Both the position numbers and the translations under genes were made by a program. Below, in pieces: positions 43,094 to 53,515 of a stretch of 64,000 nt of DNA. Every line of letters starts with the position of its first letter. Within the stretch, counting starts at the first letter, position 1. Source of the stretch: Actinomycetospora corticicola (GTDB lineage: Bacteria > Actinomycetota > Actinomycetes > Mycobacteriales > Pseudonocardiaceae); contig NZ_JACCBN010000001.1 in assembly GCF_013409505.1 (NCBI RefSeq), forward strand, positions 744,001 to 808,000, given 5' to 3'. The notes under the pieces are model-generated. The model did no database searches. It was not told where the DNA came from and saw only the letters and a program-made list of their open reading frames with translations.

Positions 43094-44509
43094 ATGACCG
43101 CCACCGACCCGCCGGACATCCGATCGACCGGTCCCCGGACCGGCCCGGGGTCGGACCTCGCGGCCCGCATCGACCGCCTGCCCGTGGTGACGCGGACCCA
43201 CCGGAGGTGGGTGGTGGTCCTGGGCGCGCTGTTCGTCTTCGACCTCGTCGACCTGAATGCGTTCGCCTACGCCGCGCCCGCCCTGCGGGCCGAGTGGGGC
43301 CTGTCGATCGGCACGGTCGGGCTGGTGACCTCGGCGGGCTTCGTCGGGATGTTCGTCGGCGCGATCGTCGGCGGCCGGCTCTCCGACCGGTTCGGTCGGC
43401 GGCCCGTGCTCATCGGCTCGGTCTTCTTCTACTCCACGTTCTCGCTGCTCTCCGCCGCCGCGTGGGACGCGGCGAGCCTCGGGGTGCTGCGCGTGCTCAC
43501 GGGGTTCGGCCTGCAGGCGATGACCGGCGTGCTCCTGGTCTACGTGAGCGAGATGTTCCCCCGCGCGCTGCGCGGGCGGTACCAGGCGATCCTGCTCGCC
43601 GTCGGGCTGGCGGGGGTGCCGATCGCGGCCTGGCTGGCCCGCCTCGTGGTCCCGCTCGGACCGGACACGTGGCGCTGGATCTTCGTGTTCGGCGCCCTCG
43701 GGGCGGTGTTCGGGCTCGTCGCGCTCCGTGTGCTGCCCGAGTCCGCGCGGTGGCAGGCGGCGCACGGCCGCACCACCCCGGCGACGGCGGCGCTCATCGC
43801 GCGGATGGAGGACGAGGCGCGCGCCGCGACCGGCCGGGAGCTGCCGACGCCGACGGCCGTGCCCCCGGTGCCCGCGGCGACGGTCGGCGACCTCCTGCGC
43901 GGGGCGCGTCGACGGGTCGTGGTCGCCGCCGCGGCCTGCGTCTTCCTCATCCTGAGCTTCTACGGGTTCACCGCCTGGGTGCCGACGCTGCTCGTGGAGC
44001 GCGGCTACACCACCGCGCAGTCGCTCACCTTCGCCTCGATCCTCGCGATCGCCGCGGTGCCCGGCGCGCTGCTCGCGTTCCCGGTGATCGACCGGGTCGA
44101 GCGCAAGACGCTCGTGTTCGGCCTGCAGTGCGTCGTCGCGGTGCTGCTGCTGGTCTTCGGCCTCGTCACCGACCCGGTCTGGATCGTCGTCAGCGGCTTC
44201 GCGGCGTCGATGCTCATGCAGACCGGCGTCGCCGTCCTCTACACCTACATCGCGGAGGTGTTCCCGCTCGAGCTGCGTGGGCTCGGCTCCGGGATCGCGA
44301 ACGGGTCCGGGCGCCTCGCGGGCGTGGTCGGCGGCGTGCTGGTGGCGGCGATCTACACCGGCGCCGGCACGGTCGCGGTGTACGTCTACCTGGCCGTCGC
44401 CGCGCTGCTCATGGGGCTGGTCCTGCTGCTGTTCGGCGAGCGCACCAGCAACCGGACGCTGGAGGACATCAGTGCGGAGGCTCTTGCCCGGCAAACATCA
44501 GACCTTTAG
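43094..44509 (+). CDS. MFS transporter (sugar/acid:H+ symporter type)
   Basis: A 471-residue protein with twelve membrane segments. The loop 2-3 motif is GGRLSDRFGRRPVLIG and the matching sixth-segment signature is LPESARW. The pattern FDLVDLNAFAYAAPAL in the first helix, with acidic residues, is common in aromatic-acid and dicarboxylate carriers. It probably imports the substrate of the cluster it heads. ATG 43094 is preferred over GTG 43088 because GAGGGGAG lies at 43081-43088. Its stop codon is inside operator site 2. Confidence 0.85.
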   Translation: MTATDPPDIRSTGPRTGPGSDLAARIDRLPVVTRTHRRWVVVLGALFVFDLVDLNAFAYAAPALRAEWGLSIGTVGLVTSAGFVGMFVGAIVGGRLSDRFGRRPVLIGSVFFYSTFSLLSAAAWDAASLGVLRVLTGFGLQAMTGVLLVYVSEMFPRALRGRYQAILLAVGLAGVPIAAWLARLVVPLGPDTWRWIFVFGALGAVFGLVALRVLPESARWQAAHGRTTPATAALIARMEDEARAATGRELPTPTAVPPVPAATVGDLLRGARRRVVVAAAACVFLILSFYGFTAWVPTLLVERGYTTAQSLTFASILAIAAVPGALLAFPVIDRVERKTLVFGLQCVVAVLLLVFGLVTDPVWIVVSGFAASMLMQTGVAVLYTYIAEVFPLELRGLGSGIANGSGRLAGVVGGVLVAAIYTGAGTVAVYVYLAVAALLMGLVLLLFGERTSNRTLEDISAEALARQTSDL

Positions 44510-44511
44510 CG
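44493..44511. promoter_or_regulatory. GntR-type operator site 2
   Basis: AAACATCAGACCTTTAGCG overlaps the last codons and the TAG stop of the MFS gene and ends 27 nt before the MaoC start. It would give the enzyme operon its own control point. Confidence 0.75.
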
Positions 44512-44538
44512 TCCGAGGGGGCGACGAAAGGAGCTTCG

Positions 44539-45066
44539 ATGACGGTCAAGGACGGCTGGCGCGGGCGGTTCCTCGAGGACTTCGAGGTCGGGGACGTCTA
44601 CCAGCACCCGCTGGGGCGGACGATCAACGAGACCGACAACACCTGGTTCACCCTCCTGACGATGAACACCAACCAGGCGCACTTCAACGCCCAGGTGGGG
44701 GAGTCCTCGGAGTTCGGCCGGATGCTCGTCGCGTCGCCCCTGACGATCGCGATCGCCATGGGGCAGTCGGTGACCGACACCACGCAGAACGCCTTCGCCA
44801 ACCTCGGCCTCGACGACCTCACGCTGACCGCGCCGGTGTTCGTCGGCGACACCATCTGGTCGGAGTCGATCGTGCTCGGGAAGCGCGAGTCGAAGAGCCG
44901 TCCGCACGCGGGCATCGTCACGATCCGCACCCGCACGCTCAACCAGGACGCCGTCGAGGTGCTGAGCTTCAAGCGCACCTTCTACGTCCACCGGCGGGAC
45001 TCCTCGGGCTCGGCCTCGCTCTTCCCGCAGGCGGCCACCCCGCTCACGCTCGAGGGCACGTCGTGA
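44539..45066 (+). CDS. MaoC-family enoyl-CoA hydratase
   Basis: A 175-residue hot-dog-fold hydratase. It has the N-terminal FLEDFEVGDVYQHPLGRTIN, the catalytic region NTNQAHFNAQVGESSEFG (Asn/His instead of the more common Asp/His dyad), then VASPLTIAIAMGQSV. The MaoC type adds water to enoyl-CoAs. The sequence is close in style to itaconyl/mesaconyl-type MaoC hydratases linked with CaiB-type transferases, but that substrate is inference. AAAGGAG precedes ATG 44539. It overlaps the CoA transferase gene (GTGA). Confidence 0.85.
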   Translation: MTVKDGWRGRFLEDFEVGDVYQHPLGRTINETDNTWFTLLTMNTNQAHFNAQVGESSEFGRMLVASPLTIAIAMGQSVTDTTQNAFANLGLDDLTLTAPVFVGDTIWSESIVLGKRESKSRPHAGIVTIRTRTLNQDAVEVLSFKRTFYVHRRDSSGSASLFPQAATPLTLEGTS

Positions 45067-46352
45067 GGCCGCTCGAGGACGTCCGGATCGTCTCGCTCGA
45101 GCAGTACGGGGCGGGTCCGTTCGGGTCGATGCACCTCGCCGACCTCGGCGCCGAGATCATCAAGATCGAGGACCCCGGTTCGGGCGGGGACGTCGGGCGC
45201 TACGTGCCGCCCTACGCCGGCGGCGAGGACTCGCTGTTCTTCGAGTCGTTCAACAAGAACAAGTCCTCGATGCTGCTCGACATCCGCACCGACGCCGGGC
45301 GCGAGGTCTTCCACGACCTCGTGAGCTCGGCCGACGCCGTGTACTCGAACCTGCGCGGCGACGTCCCGGCCAAGCTCGGGATCCGCTACGAGGACCTCAA
45401 GCACGTCAACCCGCGCATCGTCTGCTGCTCGCTCACCGGATTCGGCATGACCGGCCCGCGGGCCGACGAGCCCGGCTACGACTACGTGCTCCAGGCCCTC
45501 GCCGGGTGGATGTCGGTGACGGGCGAGCCCGGCGGCGCGCCGCAGAAGACGGGGCTCTCGCTGGTGGACTACAGCGGTGGGTTCGTGGCCGCGATCGGGC
45601 TGCTCGCGGGCATCCACGCCGCCCGCCGCGACGGCGTGGGCACCGACTGCGACCTCTCCCTCTACGACACGGCGGTCAGCCTCCTGACCTACCCCGCCAC
45701 CTGGCACATGACCGAGGGCTTCACCCCGGCCCGCACCCACCACTCCGCCCACCCGTCGCTCGTGCCGTTCCAGGCGTTCGAGGCCGCCGACGGCTGGCTC
45801 GTCGTCGGGTGCGCGAAGGAGAAGTTCTGGGTGCGGCTCACCGAGGTGATGGGCCGCCCGGAGCTGGCGGGAGACCCGCGCTTCGCCACGTTCGCCGACC
45901 GCGACCGGCACCGCGACGTCCTCGTCCCGCTGCTCGAGGACGCCTTCCGCGAGCGCACCGTGGCCGAGTGGCTCGCCCCGCTGCACGCCGCGCGCATCCC
46001 GTCCGCGCCCATCCAGGAGGTCGCGGGCGCGCTGGACGACCCGCACACCCTGGCCCGCGCGCTCGTCGTCGAGACCGAGCACCCGCGGTTCGGGACCGTC
46101 CGCTCCCTGCGCTCGCCGGTGCGCGTCGGGCCGCCCGGAGCCGACGTCGTGCCGGCCCGTGGCGCACCCCCGATGGGCCGGGACACCGACGCCGTGCTCG
46201 CCGGGCTCGGGTACGACGACGAGCGCATCGCCGCGCTCCGCGCCGCCGCCGCGTTCGGCCCGCCGCCCGACCCGGCGACCGCCGCGAAGCCCCTCGCCGA
46301 GGCGGCCACCGCGCACCCCGTTCCCGAGGCGCCGTCGGCGCCCACCCGCTGA
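45063..46352 (+). CDS. Family III CoA transferase (CaiB/BaiF type)
   Basis: A 429-residue family III transferase. The N-terminal block RPLEDVRIVSLEQYGAGPFGSMHLADLGAEIIKIEDP and the middle GFGMTGPRADEPGYDYVLQA (each quoted in part) are diagnostic. The catalytic aspartate is probably in SLVDYSGGF, which is slightly altered from the usual DxxxG. It moves CoA from a donor such as succinyl-CoA to a carboxylic acid without ATP. It lies between the hydratase and dehydrogenase genes and so activates the acid that they degrade. The C-terminal ~35 residues are Ala/Pro-rich. Confidence 0.9.
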   Translation: MRPLEDVRIVSLEQYGAGPFGSMHLADLGAEIIKIEDPGSGGDVGRYVPPYAGGEDSLFFESFNKNKSSMLLDIRTDAGREVFHDLVSSADAVYSNLRGDVPAKLGIRYEDLKHVNPRIVCCSLTGFGMTGPRADEPGYDYVLQALAGWMSVTGEPGGAPQKTGLSLVDYSGGFVAAIGLLAGIHAARRDGVGTDCDLSLYDTAVSLLTYPATWHMTEGFTPARTHHSAHPSLVPFQAFEAADGWLVVGCAKEKFWVRLTEVMGRPELAGDPRFATFADRDRHRDVLVPLLEDAFRERTVAEWLAPLHAARIPSAPIQEVAGALDDPHTLARALVVETEHPRFGTVRSLRSPVRVGPPGADVVPARGAPPMGRDTDAVLAGLGYDDERIAALRAAAAFGPPPDPATAAKPLAEAATAHPVPEAPSAPTR

Positions 46353-46361
46353 GGAGACACC

Positions 46362-47525
46362 GTGGACTTCACCCTGTCCGACGAGCAGCGGCTCTACCGC
46401 GAGACGCTGCGCGACTTCGTCGACCGCGAGATCGTGCCGGTCGCCCGCGACTGGGAGCACTCCGGCCGGTACCCCACCGAGATCGTCGAGAGCATGAGGA
46501 AGCTCGGCCTCTTCGGGCTGTCGATCCCCGAGGAGTACGGCGGGATCGCCGCCGACACCGTCTCCTTCGCCCTGACCTTCGAGGAGATCGCCCGCGGGTG
46601 GATGGGCATCGCCGGCATCCTCGGCAGCCACTCGGTGTCGAGCTGGATGATCGCCCGCCACGGCACCCCGGAGCAGCGCGACGCCTACCTGCCCGAGCTC
46701 GCGACCGGCGAGCGCCGGACCGGCATCGCGCTCACCGAGCCGGGCGCGGGCACGGACCTGCAGGGCATCAGTACCACCGCCCGCCGCGACGGGGACGACT
46801 ACGTCATCACCGGCACCAAGACCTGGATCACCAACGCCCGCCACGCCGACCCGCTGCCGGTGCTCGTCAAGACCGACCCGAGGGCCCAGCCCGCCCACCA
46901 GGGGATGAGCATCCTGCTCGTCCCCGCCGACGCCGAGGGCTTCACGGTCTCCAAGGACATCGGCAAGCTCGGCTACAAGGGCACCGAGTCCTGCGAGGTC
47001 GTGCTCGACGAGGTCCGGGTCCCGTCGTCGCAGCTGCTCGGCGGCGTCGAGGGCAAGGGCCTGCAGCAGGCGCTCTCCTCGCTGGAGACCGGGCGGATCA
47101 ACATCGCCGCCCGCTCCGTCGGCATCGCGCAGCGGGCCTACGACGAGGCCCTCGCCTACGCCCGCGACCGGACGGCGTTCAAGCAGCCCATCGGCGACTT
47201 CCAGGCCGTCCAGCTGCGGCTCGCCGAGATCGCCGTGCAGCTGCAGGCCGCGCGGCTGATGACCTACTGGGCGGCCTCGCGGATGGACGACGGCGTGCGG
47301 ATGGACACCGAGTCCGGCATGGCGAAGGTGTTCGCCTCGGAGACCGCGCTGCAGTGCGCCACCGACGCCATGCGCATCCACGGCGGCTACGGCTACTCGA
47401 CCGAGTTCGAGATCGAGCGCCTCTACCGCGACGCCCCGCTCATGTCGATCGGCGAGGGCACCAACGACGTCCTGCGCACCGGCATCGCGAAGTCGCTGCT
47501 GGCCGGCAAGGCGACGGTGGGATGA
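46362..47525 (+). CDS. Acyl-CoA dehydrogenase
   Basis: A 387-residue FAD enzyme. Signature 1 is IALTEPGAGTDLQGI and signature 2 is the Q-x2-G-D-F-Q-A-V-Q region. The catalytic base is the glutamate of SIGEGTNDVLR near residue 366, and IHGGYGYSTEFEIERLYRDA is the usual C-terminal helix pair. The closeness to methylsuccinyl-, isobutyryl- and butyryl-CoA dehydrogenases prevents a substrate call. GTG 46362 follows TGAGGAGA. It is coupled to the amidase (ATGA). Confidence 0.9.
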   Translation: MDFTLSDEQRLYRETLRDFVDREIVPVARDWEHSGRYPTEIVESMRKLGLFGLSIPEEYGGIAADTVSFALTFEEIARGWMGIAGILGSHSVSSWMIARHGTPEQRDAYLPELATGERRTGIALTEPGAGTDLQGISTTARRDGDDYVITGTKTWITNARHADPLPVLVKTDPRAQPAHQGMSILLVPADAEGFTVSKDIGKLGYKGTESCEVVLDEVRVPSSQLLGGVEGKGLQQALSSLETGRINIAARSVGIAQRAYDEALAYARDRTAFKQPIGDFQAVQLRLAEIAVQLQAARLMTYWAASRMDDGVRMDTESGMAKVFASETALQCATDAMRIHGGYGYSTEFEIERLYRDAPLMSIGEGTNDVLRTGIAKSLLAGKATVG

Positions 47526-49171
47526 GCTTCCCGACGTCGGATGCGCTGCGCGACCAGGCCGCCCGCCTCGGCTTCACCCTCGACGACGACCTCGCCGAGG
47601 CGATGCACACGGCGGTCACCGGCGCGGAGCCCGCGATCGCCGCGCTGCGCGACCGGCCCCGTGCCCTCGACCTCGACGCCGACCCGGCCGACGGGGACCG
47701 GTGGGTCCGACGCGACCGCACCGCACCCGCCGTCGGGAATCTTCCTGACGACGAGGAGGGCATCGGAGGTCTCCTCGCCGCCTACGCCGCGGGGGAGCGG
47801 ACCCCGGAGGACGAGGTGGCCCGGTCGCTCGCCGACCTGCGGGCCACGCACGAGGCGTTGAACTGCACGATCCGGTTCCTCGACGACCGCGCCACGGCGG
47901 CCGCGGCGGAGTCCGCGCGGCGCTGGCGCGACGGCACGGCCCGTCCTCTCGAGGGCGTGCCGTTCGGGGTCAAGGACGTCATCGACGTCGCGGGCGTCCC
48001 GACCACGGCGGGGTCCTGGTGCCACGGCGACACGCCGGCGGCGGCGTCCGCGGAGGTCGTGCGGCGGCTCGAGGCGGCCGGAGCGATCCCGGTGAGCAAG
48101 GACGCGACGACCGAGTTCGCTGTCGGGGGCCCGCATCCGCCGCGCTTCGGGCCCACGCGCAACCCGTGGAACCGGGACCGCTGGGCGGGCGGGTCGTCGA
48201 CCGGTTCCGCGGCGGCGGTCGCGGCCGGCGCCGTGCCGTTCGCGCTCGGGACCGACGTCGGCGGATCGGTGCGGCTGCCGTCGGCCTGGACCGGGCTCAC
48301 GGGTCTGAAGCCCACCGCGGGCGCGATCTCGCGGGTCGGGGTCGTGCCGCTGTCGTGGACCGCGGAGACGGTCGGGCCGATCGCGCGCAGTGCCGCCGAC
48401 GTCGCGCGCGTGTTCGACGTGCTGGCAGGCACCGACGACCGTGACCCGCGGTCCTGGCGGCCCGAACCCCCTATCGGCGTGCTCGATCGCTCTGTCGGGA
48501 ACGCTCCGACCGACGTGCGGGGGCTGCGCATCGCGGTGCCCGGCGGGGCGCTGACCGAGCTGTGCGACGCCGAGGTGCGGGCGGGGGTCGACGCGCTGGT
48601 CGCGGAGCTCGTCGACGCGGGCGCGGAGGTGGTGCCGGCCGAGATCCCGGGAGCCGCCGCGGCGCTCGCGATCGGGTACCTCCTCGTGTTCACCGAGGCC
48701 GCGACGCTGCACCGGGTCGACCGGGACCGCTGGGGCGACTACGACCCGGTGGTGGTCCGGCGGATCAGCCAGGGCATCACCACCCCCGCGCAGGACTACC
48801 TGCGGGCGCAGCAGTTCCGGGTCGAGCTGCAGCGCGAGCTGGACGCGGTGTTCGCGGTGGCGGACCTCGTCGTCGTGCCGACCTGCCCGTCGACCGCGCC
48901 GCGCCTCGACGGCACGGTGGTGGTCGACGGCGTCGAGTACCCGCTCTACGCGGCGCAGTCGCGCTCGACGATGCTCGGCAACCTCACCGGGGTCCCGGGG
49001 CTCGCCGTGCCCACGGGCGTGGCCGCCGACGGGTGTCCGATCTCGGCCCAGCTGATCGCGCGGCCGCACGCCGAGGCGACCGCGTTGCGGGCCGCGCACG
49101 TCTTCCAGTCACGGACCGGTCACCACCGGCGACGACCCGTGGACGTTACACGGAAGACTTCCTCGCGATAA
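47522..49171 (+). CDS. Amidase signature family hydrolase
   Basis: A 549-residue amidase. The Ser-cisSer-Lys triad is visible: lysine in PFGVKDVIDVAG, cis-serine in GGSSTGSAAAVAAG and nucleophile serine in DVGGSVRLPSAW. An N-terminal domain of about 100 residues (DDDLAEAMHTAVTG..) resembles that of AtzF/allophanate-type and glutamyl-tRNA-like amidases. It hydrolyses an amide to acid plus ammonia. It is the last gene before operator site 3 and the RutA-like gene, so the amide is probably a product of that monooxygenase. Confidence 0.9.
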   Translation: MSFPTSDALRDQAARLGFTLDDDLAEAMHTAVTGAEPAIAALRDRPRALDLDADPADGDRWVRRDRTAPAVGNLPDDEEGIGGLLAAYAAGERTPEDEVARSLADLRATHEALNCTIRFLDDRATAAAAESARRWRDGTARPLEGVPFGVKDVIDVAGVPTTAGSWCHGDTPAAASAEVVRRLEAAGAIPVSKDATTEFAVGGPHPPRFGPTRNPWNRDRWAGGSSTGSAAAVAAGAVPFALGTDVGGSVRLPSAWTGLTGLKPTAGAISRVGVVPLSWTAETVGPIARSAADVARVFDVLAGTDDRDPRSWRPEPPIGVLDRSVGNAPTDVRGLRIAVPGGALTELCDAEVRAGVDALVAELVDAGAEVVPAEIPGAAAALAIGYLLVFTEAATLHRVDRDRWGDYDPVVVRRISQGITTPAQDYLRAQQFRVELQRELDAVFAVADLVVVPTCPSTAPRLDGTVVVDGVEYPLYAAQSRSTMLGNLTGVPGLAVPTGVAADGCPISAQLIARPHAEATALRAAHVFQSRTGHHRRRPVDVTRKTSSR

Positions 49172-49184
49172 ACGTCTGATGTAT
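49166..49184. promoter_or_regulatory. GntR-type operator site 3
   Basis: On the minus strand the site reads ATACATCAGACGTTTATCG, matching site 2 at 15 of 19 positions and site 1 at 16. It overlaps the last codons of the amidase gene and lies 50 nt before the RutA-like ATG. Confidence 0.75.
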
Positions 49185-49234
49185 TTTCGTGGTCCGGCTC
49201 ACAGCAGGACGCTCCCACGGAAGGTGTGGTCGAC

Positions 49235-50287
<1,053 letters not shown>

Positions 50288-50293
50288 CTGCGT

Positions 50294-50339
50294 CCTGTGA
50301 GTACTCATCCGTCTTCTGACACGGATGAGTACTCACAGG
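50294..50339 (+). terminator. 19-bp perfect terminator hairpin
   Basis: CCTGTGAGTACTCATCCGT (50294-50312) pairs perfectly with 50321-50339 around the loop CTTCTGAC. It lies 7 nt after the RutA-like stop and 37 nt before the MmgE/PrpD start, so the last three genes of the cluster may be read at a lower level or from another promoter. Confidence 0.85.
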
Positions 50340-50375
50340 CGCGCAGCGCACCTCACCGTCGAAGGAGAGTCAACG

Positions 50376-51767
50376 ATGACGATCGACAGCCCGCCGCGGA
50401 CCTCGCTCGCCGCCGCCGTCGGGGACTTCGCGGCCGGGCTGCGCCCCGGCGACGTGCCCGACGAGGTCCTCGAGCGCGCCCGGTACCTCGTGCTCGACGC
50501 GGTCGGGCTGGCGTTCGCCTCCACCGTCTACGACTTCCCGACGAAGGCCCGCGACGCGCTGGGGCGCTTGGGCGCCGGCGAGCACCCGGTGCTCGGGATG
50601 CCCGACCGGCTCGCCCCGCGCGACGCGGCCACCCTCAACGGGGTGCTCGTGCACGGGATGGACTTCGACGACACCCACATCCCCGCCGTCACGCACGTCT
50701 CCGCCGCCGCCCTGCCGGCCGCGATCTCGGCCGCGACGACGGCGGGCGCGACCACCCGGGACCTGCTGCTCGCCTACGTCCTCGGCGTCGAGGTGTCGGC
50801 CCGGGTGGGGCTCGGCGGTGCGGGCGGGTTCCACGACGTCGGGTTCCACCCCACCGCCGTCGCCGGGGCGTTCGGCGCCGCGGTGACCGCGGCGAAGCTG
50901 TGGGGGCTGGACGCCGCCGGGATCACGGCGGCCCAGGGCATCGTCGGGTCCATGTCGGCGGGCCTGCTCGAGTTCCTCGAGGACGGCTCGTGGACCAAGC
51001 GCCTGCACCCGGGCTGGGCGGCGAGCTCCGGGATGACGGCGGCGGCGTTCGCCGAGCAGGACTGGCGGGGTCCGGCCGCCGTCTACGAGGGCCGGTTCGG
51101 GCTCTACGCGACCCACCTGCAGCGGCGCGACTCCGACCCGTCGGCGGTGGCCGACGGGCTGGGCGAGCGGTGGGAGCTGATGCGCACCGCGGTGAAGCCG
51201 TATCCGATCTGCCACTTCATCCACGCCTTCGCCGACGCGACGCTCGCACTGCGCGCCGAGCACGGGGTGCGGGCCGAGGAGGTGCGGTCGATCCGGTGCG
51301 CGATCCACCCGGTGCCCGGGAAGGTGGTCTGCGAGCCGCCGGCCAACAAGTGGGCGCCCCGCGACGAGTACGACGCGAAGTTCTCGCTGCCCTACGTCGT
51401 CGCCACCGTCCTGCGGCGCGGTCGCTTCGGGCTGGCGGAGCTCGACGACGACGCCCTGGCCGACCCGGCGACCCTCGAGCTGACCCGGAAGGTCGAGGTC
51501 GTCGAGGACCACGAGGGCGCCTTCCCGCGGGCCTACTCCGGCCACGTCGAGCTCGAGCTGCACGACGGGCGCCGGCTCACCCGCCGCGAGCAGGTCAACC
51601 GCGGCCACGACGAGCGTCCGCTGTCCAACGCCGACATCGAGGCGAAGTTCGACGGGACGATCGGGACGGCCGCCGACCCCGCCACCGCCGAACGCGTCCG
51701 GGCCGCCGTGCTCGGTCTCGGCGACGACACCCCGGCGATCGACTTCGCCGAGGCCTGCCGTGGGTGA
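50376..51767 (+). CDS. MmgE/PrpD-family protein
   Basis: A 463-residue protein of the 2-methylcitrate dehydratase / cis-aconitate decarboxylase superfamily. Family patterns are DAVGLAFAST, NGVLVHGMDFDDTH (with the histidine of the proposed active site), GFHDVGFHPTAVAGAFGAA and VKPYPICHFIHAFADA. The reaction (dehydration, decarboxylation or isomerisation of a tricarboxylate-like acid) cannot be fixed. AAGGAGA precedes ATG 50376. It overlaps the following LLM gene by 8 nt. Together with MaoC, the CoA transferase and the acyl-CoA dehydrogenase it points to branched dicarboxylic acids. Confidence 0.85.
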   Translation: MTIDSPPRTSLAAAVGDFAAGLRPGDVPDEVLERARYLVLDAVGLAFASTVYDFPTKARDALGRLGAGEHPVLGMPDRLAPRDAATLNGVLVHGMDFDDTHIPAVTHVSAAALPAAISAATTAGATTRDLLLAYVLGVEVSARVGLGGAGGFHDVGFHPTAVAGAFGAAVTAAKLWGLDAAGITAAQGIVGSMSAGLLEFLEDGSWTKRLHPGWAASSGMTAAAFAEQDWRGPAAVYEGRFGLYATHLQRRDSDPSAVADGLGERWELMRTAVKPYPICHFIHAFADATLALRAEHGVRAEEVRSIRCAIHPVPGKVVCEPPANKWAPRDEYDAKFSLPYVVATVLRRGRFGLAELDDDALADPATLELTRKVEVVEDHEGAFPRAYSGHVELELHDGRRLTRREQVNRGHDERPLSNADIEAKFDGTIGTAADPATAERVRAAVLGLGDDTPAIDFAEACRG

Positions 51768-52788
51768 CGTCCGCGTCGGCGTCTTCCTCACCCACCAACG
51801 TCGTCCGGAGCAGGACCCGCGGGCGACGCTCGAGGACCAGCTGACCCTCGTGCGGACCGCCCGCGACGAGGGCCTCGACTCGGTGTTCGCCGGGCAGCAC
51901 CACCTGGCGGCGTCGTTCGCGCACATCCAGCCGTTGCCGTGGCTCGCGCGGGTGGCGGCGGAGGCGGGCGAGATGACGGTCGGCACCGGCATCCACCTGC
52001 TCGCGCTGCACCACCCGGTGGACACCGCCGAGGCCTACGCGAGCCTCGACGTCGTGACCGGCGGGCGCTCTGTGTTCGGGGTCGGCCTCGGCTACCGGTC
52101 CGAGGAGTACGCCGCGTTCGGGGTCCCGCCGGAGGAGAAGGTCCGCCGGTTCACCGAGAACCTCGCGATCGTCCGGGCCCTGTGGCGCGGCGAGGTGGTG
52201 ACCCGCGACCTGCCGTGGACCCGGCTCGACGCCGCGCAGGCGCTCATGCGGCCGGTCGCGGAGCCGCCCGTGTGGATGGCGGCGAACTCCGACAACGCCG
52301 TGCGTCGGGCCGCGCGCCTCGCCGACGCCTGGATGATCAACCCGCACGCGACGGCGGCGACCGTGCGGCGGCAGCTGGAGCTCTACGACGCCGAGCGCGC
52401 CGCGCACGGCCGTGGCCCGGGGACGTCCCGGCCGCTCATGCGCGAGGTGTTCTGTGCGGACACCCGCGAGGAGGCGCTCGAGCGGGCCCATCCGTTCCTC
52501 GAGGGCAAGTACCAGGTCTACGCGGACTGGGGGCAGGACCGGGTGATGCCCGACCGGGAGTCGTTCCGGATGGAGTTCGCCGCCCTCGCCGACGACCGGT
52601 TCGTCATCGGCGACCCCGACGACTGCCGTCGCGCCCTGCTCGCCTGGCGCGACCTCGGCATCGACCACTTCGTCCTGCGCACCGACTGGGCCGGCATGCC
52701 CCTGGCGTCCAGCCGTCGCTCGGTCGAGCTCCTCGCCCGCGAGGTGGCGCCGGCACTGCGGGAGTCGTCCTTCACGACGGCGGGGTAG
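51760..52788 (+). CDS. LLM-class flavin-dependent oxidoreductase
   Basis: A 342-residue luciferase-like TIM barrel: RVGVFLTHQRRPEQDP, SVFAGQHHLAASFAHIQPLPWLA, MTVGTGIHLLALHHPVDTAE, GRSVFGVGLGYRSEEYAAFGV. The GLGYR-EEYAAFGV pattern is common to F420- and FMN-dependent members. It is the second LLM enzyme of the cluster but not RutA-like. The GTG at 51760 starts inside the MmgE/PrpD gene. It probably performs another oxygenation or reduction on the same substrate. Confidence 0.85.
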   Translation: MGDVRVGVFLTHQRRPEQDPRATLEDQLTLVRTARDEGLDSVFAGQHHLAASFAHIQPLPWLARVAAEAGEMTVGTGIHLLALHHPVDTAEAYASLDVVTGGRSVFGVGLGYRSEEYAAFGVPPEEKVRRFTENLAIVRALWRGEVVTRDLPWTRLDAAQALMRPVAEPPVWMAANSDNAVRRAARLADAWMINPHATAATVRRQLELYDAERAAHGRGPGTSRPLMREVFCADTREEALERAHPFLEGKYQVYADWGQDRVMPDRESFRMEFAALADDRFVIGDPDDCRRALLAWRDLGIDHFVLRTDWAGMPLASSRRSVELLAREVAPALRESSFTTAG

Positions 52789-52828
52789 GGCGGCGGCGGA
52801 CGCGACCCGCCGTCGGGAGGATGGACGC

Positions 52829-53506
52829 GTGACGGACGTGGTGGGCATCCCCGGGACGGTCTGCTCGCCGGCGGTGTTCGACCCCGTGGCGGCGCTCGTG
52901 CCGGGGGTGCGCGCGGTGTCGTGGATGACCGCCCCCGGTCCGTGGACCGTCCCCGCCGTCGCCGAACGGGTGGCGCGGGAGCTGACGGCACCGGTGGTGC
53001 TGGTCGGGCACTCGACGGGGGGCGCGATCGCCACGACGCTCGCCGCGGCCCACCCCGACCTCGTGGTGGGGCTCGTCCTGGTCGACACCGGGGCGCACAT
53101 GCGGCGCCACGGCGACGTCGACGCGATCATCGACCGCTTCGCCGCGCAGTGGGGGCGCGAGGCGCTGTCGGCGGTGCTCGACCGGTCGTTCGCGACGCCG
53201 CCGCCCGCCGACGTGCACGCCGACCTGCTCGCCTACGCCGAGGCGGTGCCGTCGGCGGCCGGCGTCGAGGTGCTGCGCAGTCAACGGGACCTCGACCTGA
53301 CCGACGTCCTCCCGACGATCGCCTGCCCCGCCGCGGTGGTCCACGGCGTGCACGACCGCGCGCGGTCGGCGGCCGAGGCGGAGGAACTGGCGGCACTCCT
53401 CCCCGACGCCGAGCTCTTCTGGGCCGAGTGCGGTCACACGCCGGTGTTCGAGGCGCCCGGGGTGGTCGCGGCGGCGATCCGGTCGGTGCTCGACCGGGCG
53501 TCCTAG
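52829..53506 (+). CDS. Alpha/beta-hydrolase
   Basis: A 225-residue hydrolase. The nucleophile elbow is VGHSTGGAIAT (Ser in G-H-S-T-G). The catalytic histidine is in ECGHTPVFEAP and the acid is probably the Asp of VHGVHDRARS. It resembles enol-lactone or ester hydrolases of degradation pathways. A CCCGCCGTCGGG motif and GGGAGG lie just upstream of the GTG at 52829. It is 41 nt after the LLM gene and may hydrolyse an ester or lactone that enzyme makes. Confidence 0.8.
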   Translation: MTDVVGIPGTVCSPAVFDPVAALVPGVRAVSWMTAPGPWTVPAVAERVARELTAPVVLVGHSTGGAIATTLAAAHPDLVVGLVLVDTGAHMRRHGDVDAIIDRFAAQWGREALSAVLDRSFATPPPADVHADLLAYAEAVPSAAGVEVLRSQRDLDLTDVLPTIACPAAVVHGVHDRARSAAEAEELAALLPDAELFWAECGHTPVFEAPGVVAAAIRSVLDRAS

Positions 53507-53515
53507 GCTCCCCGG

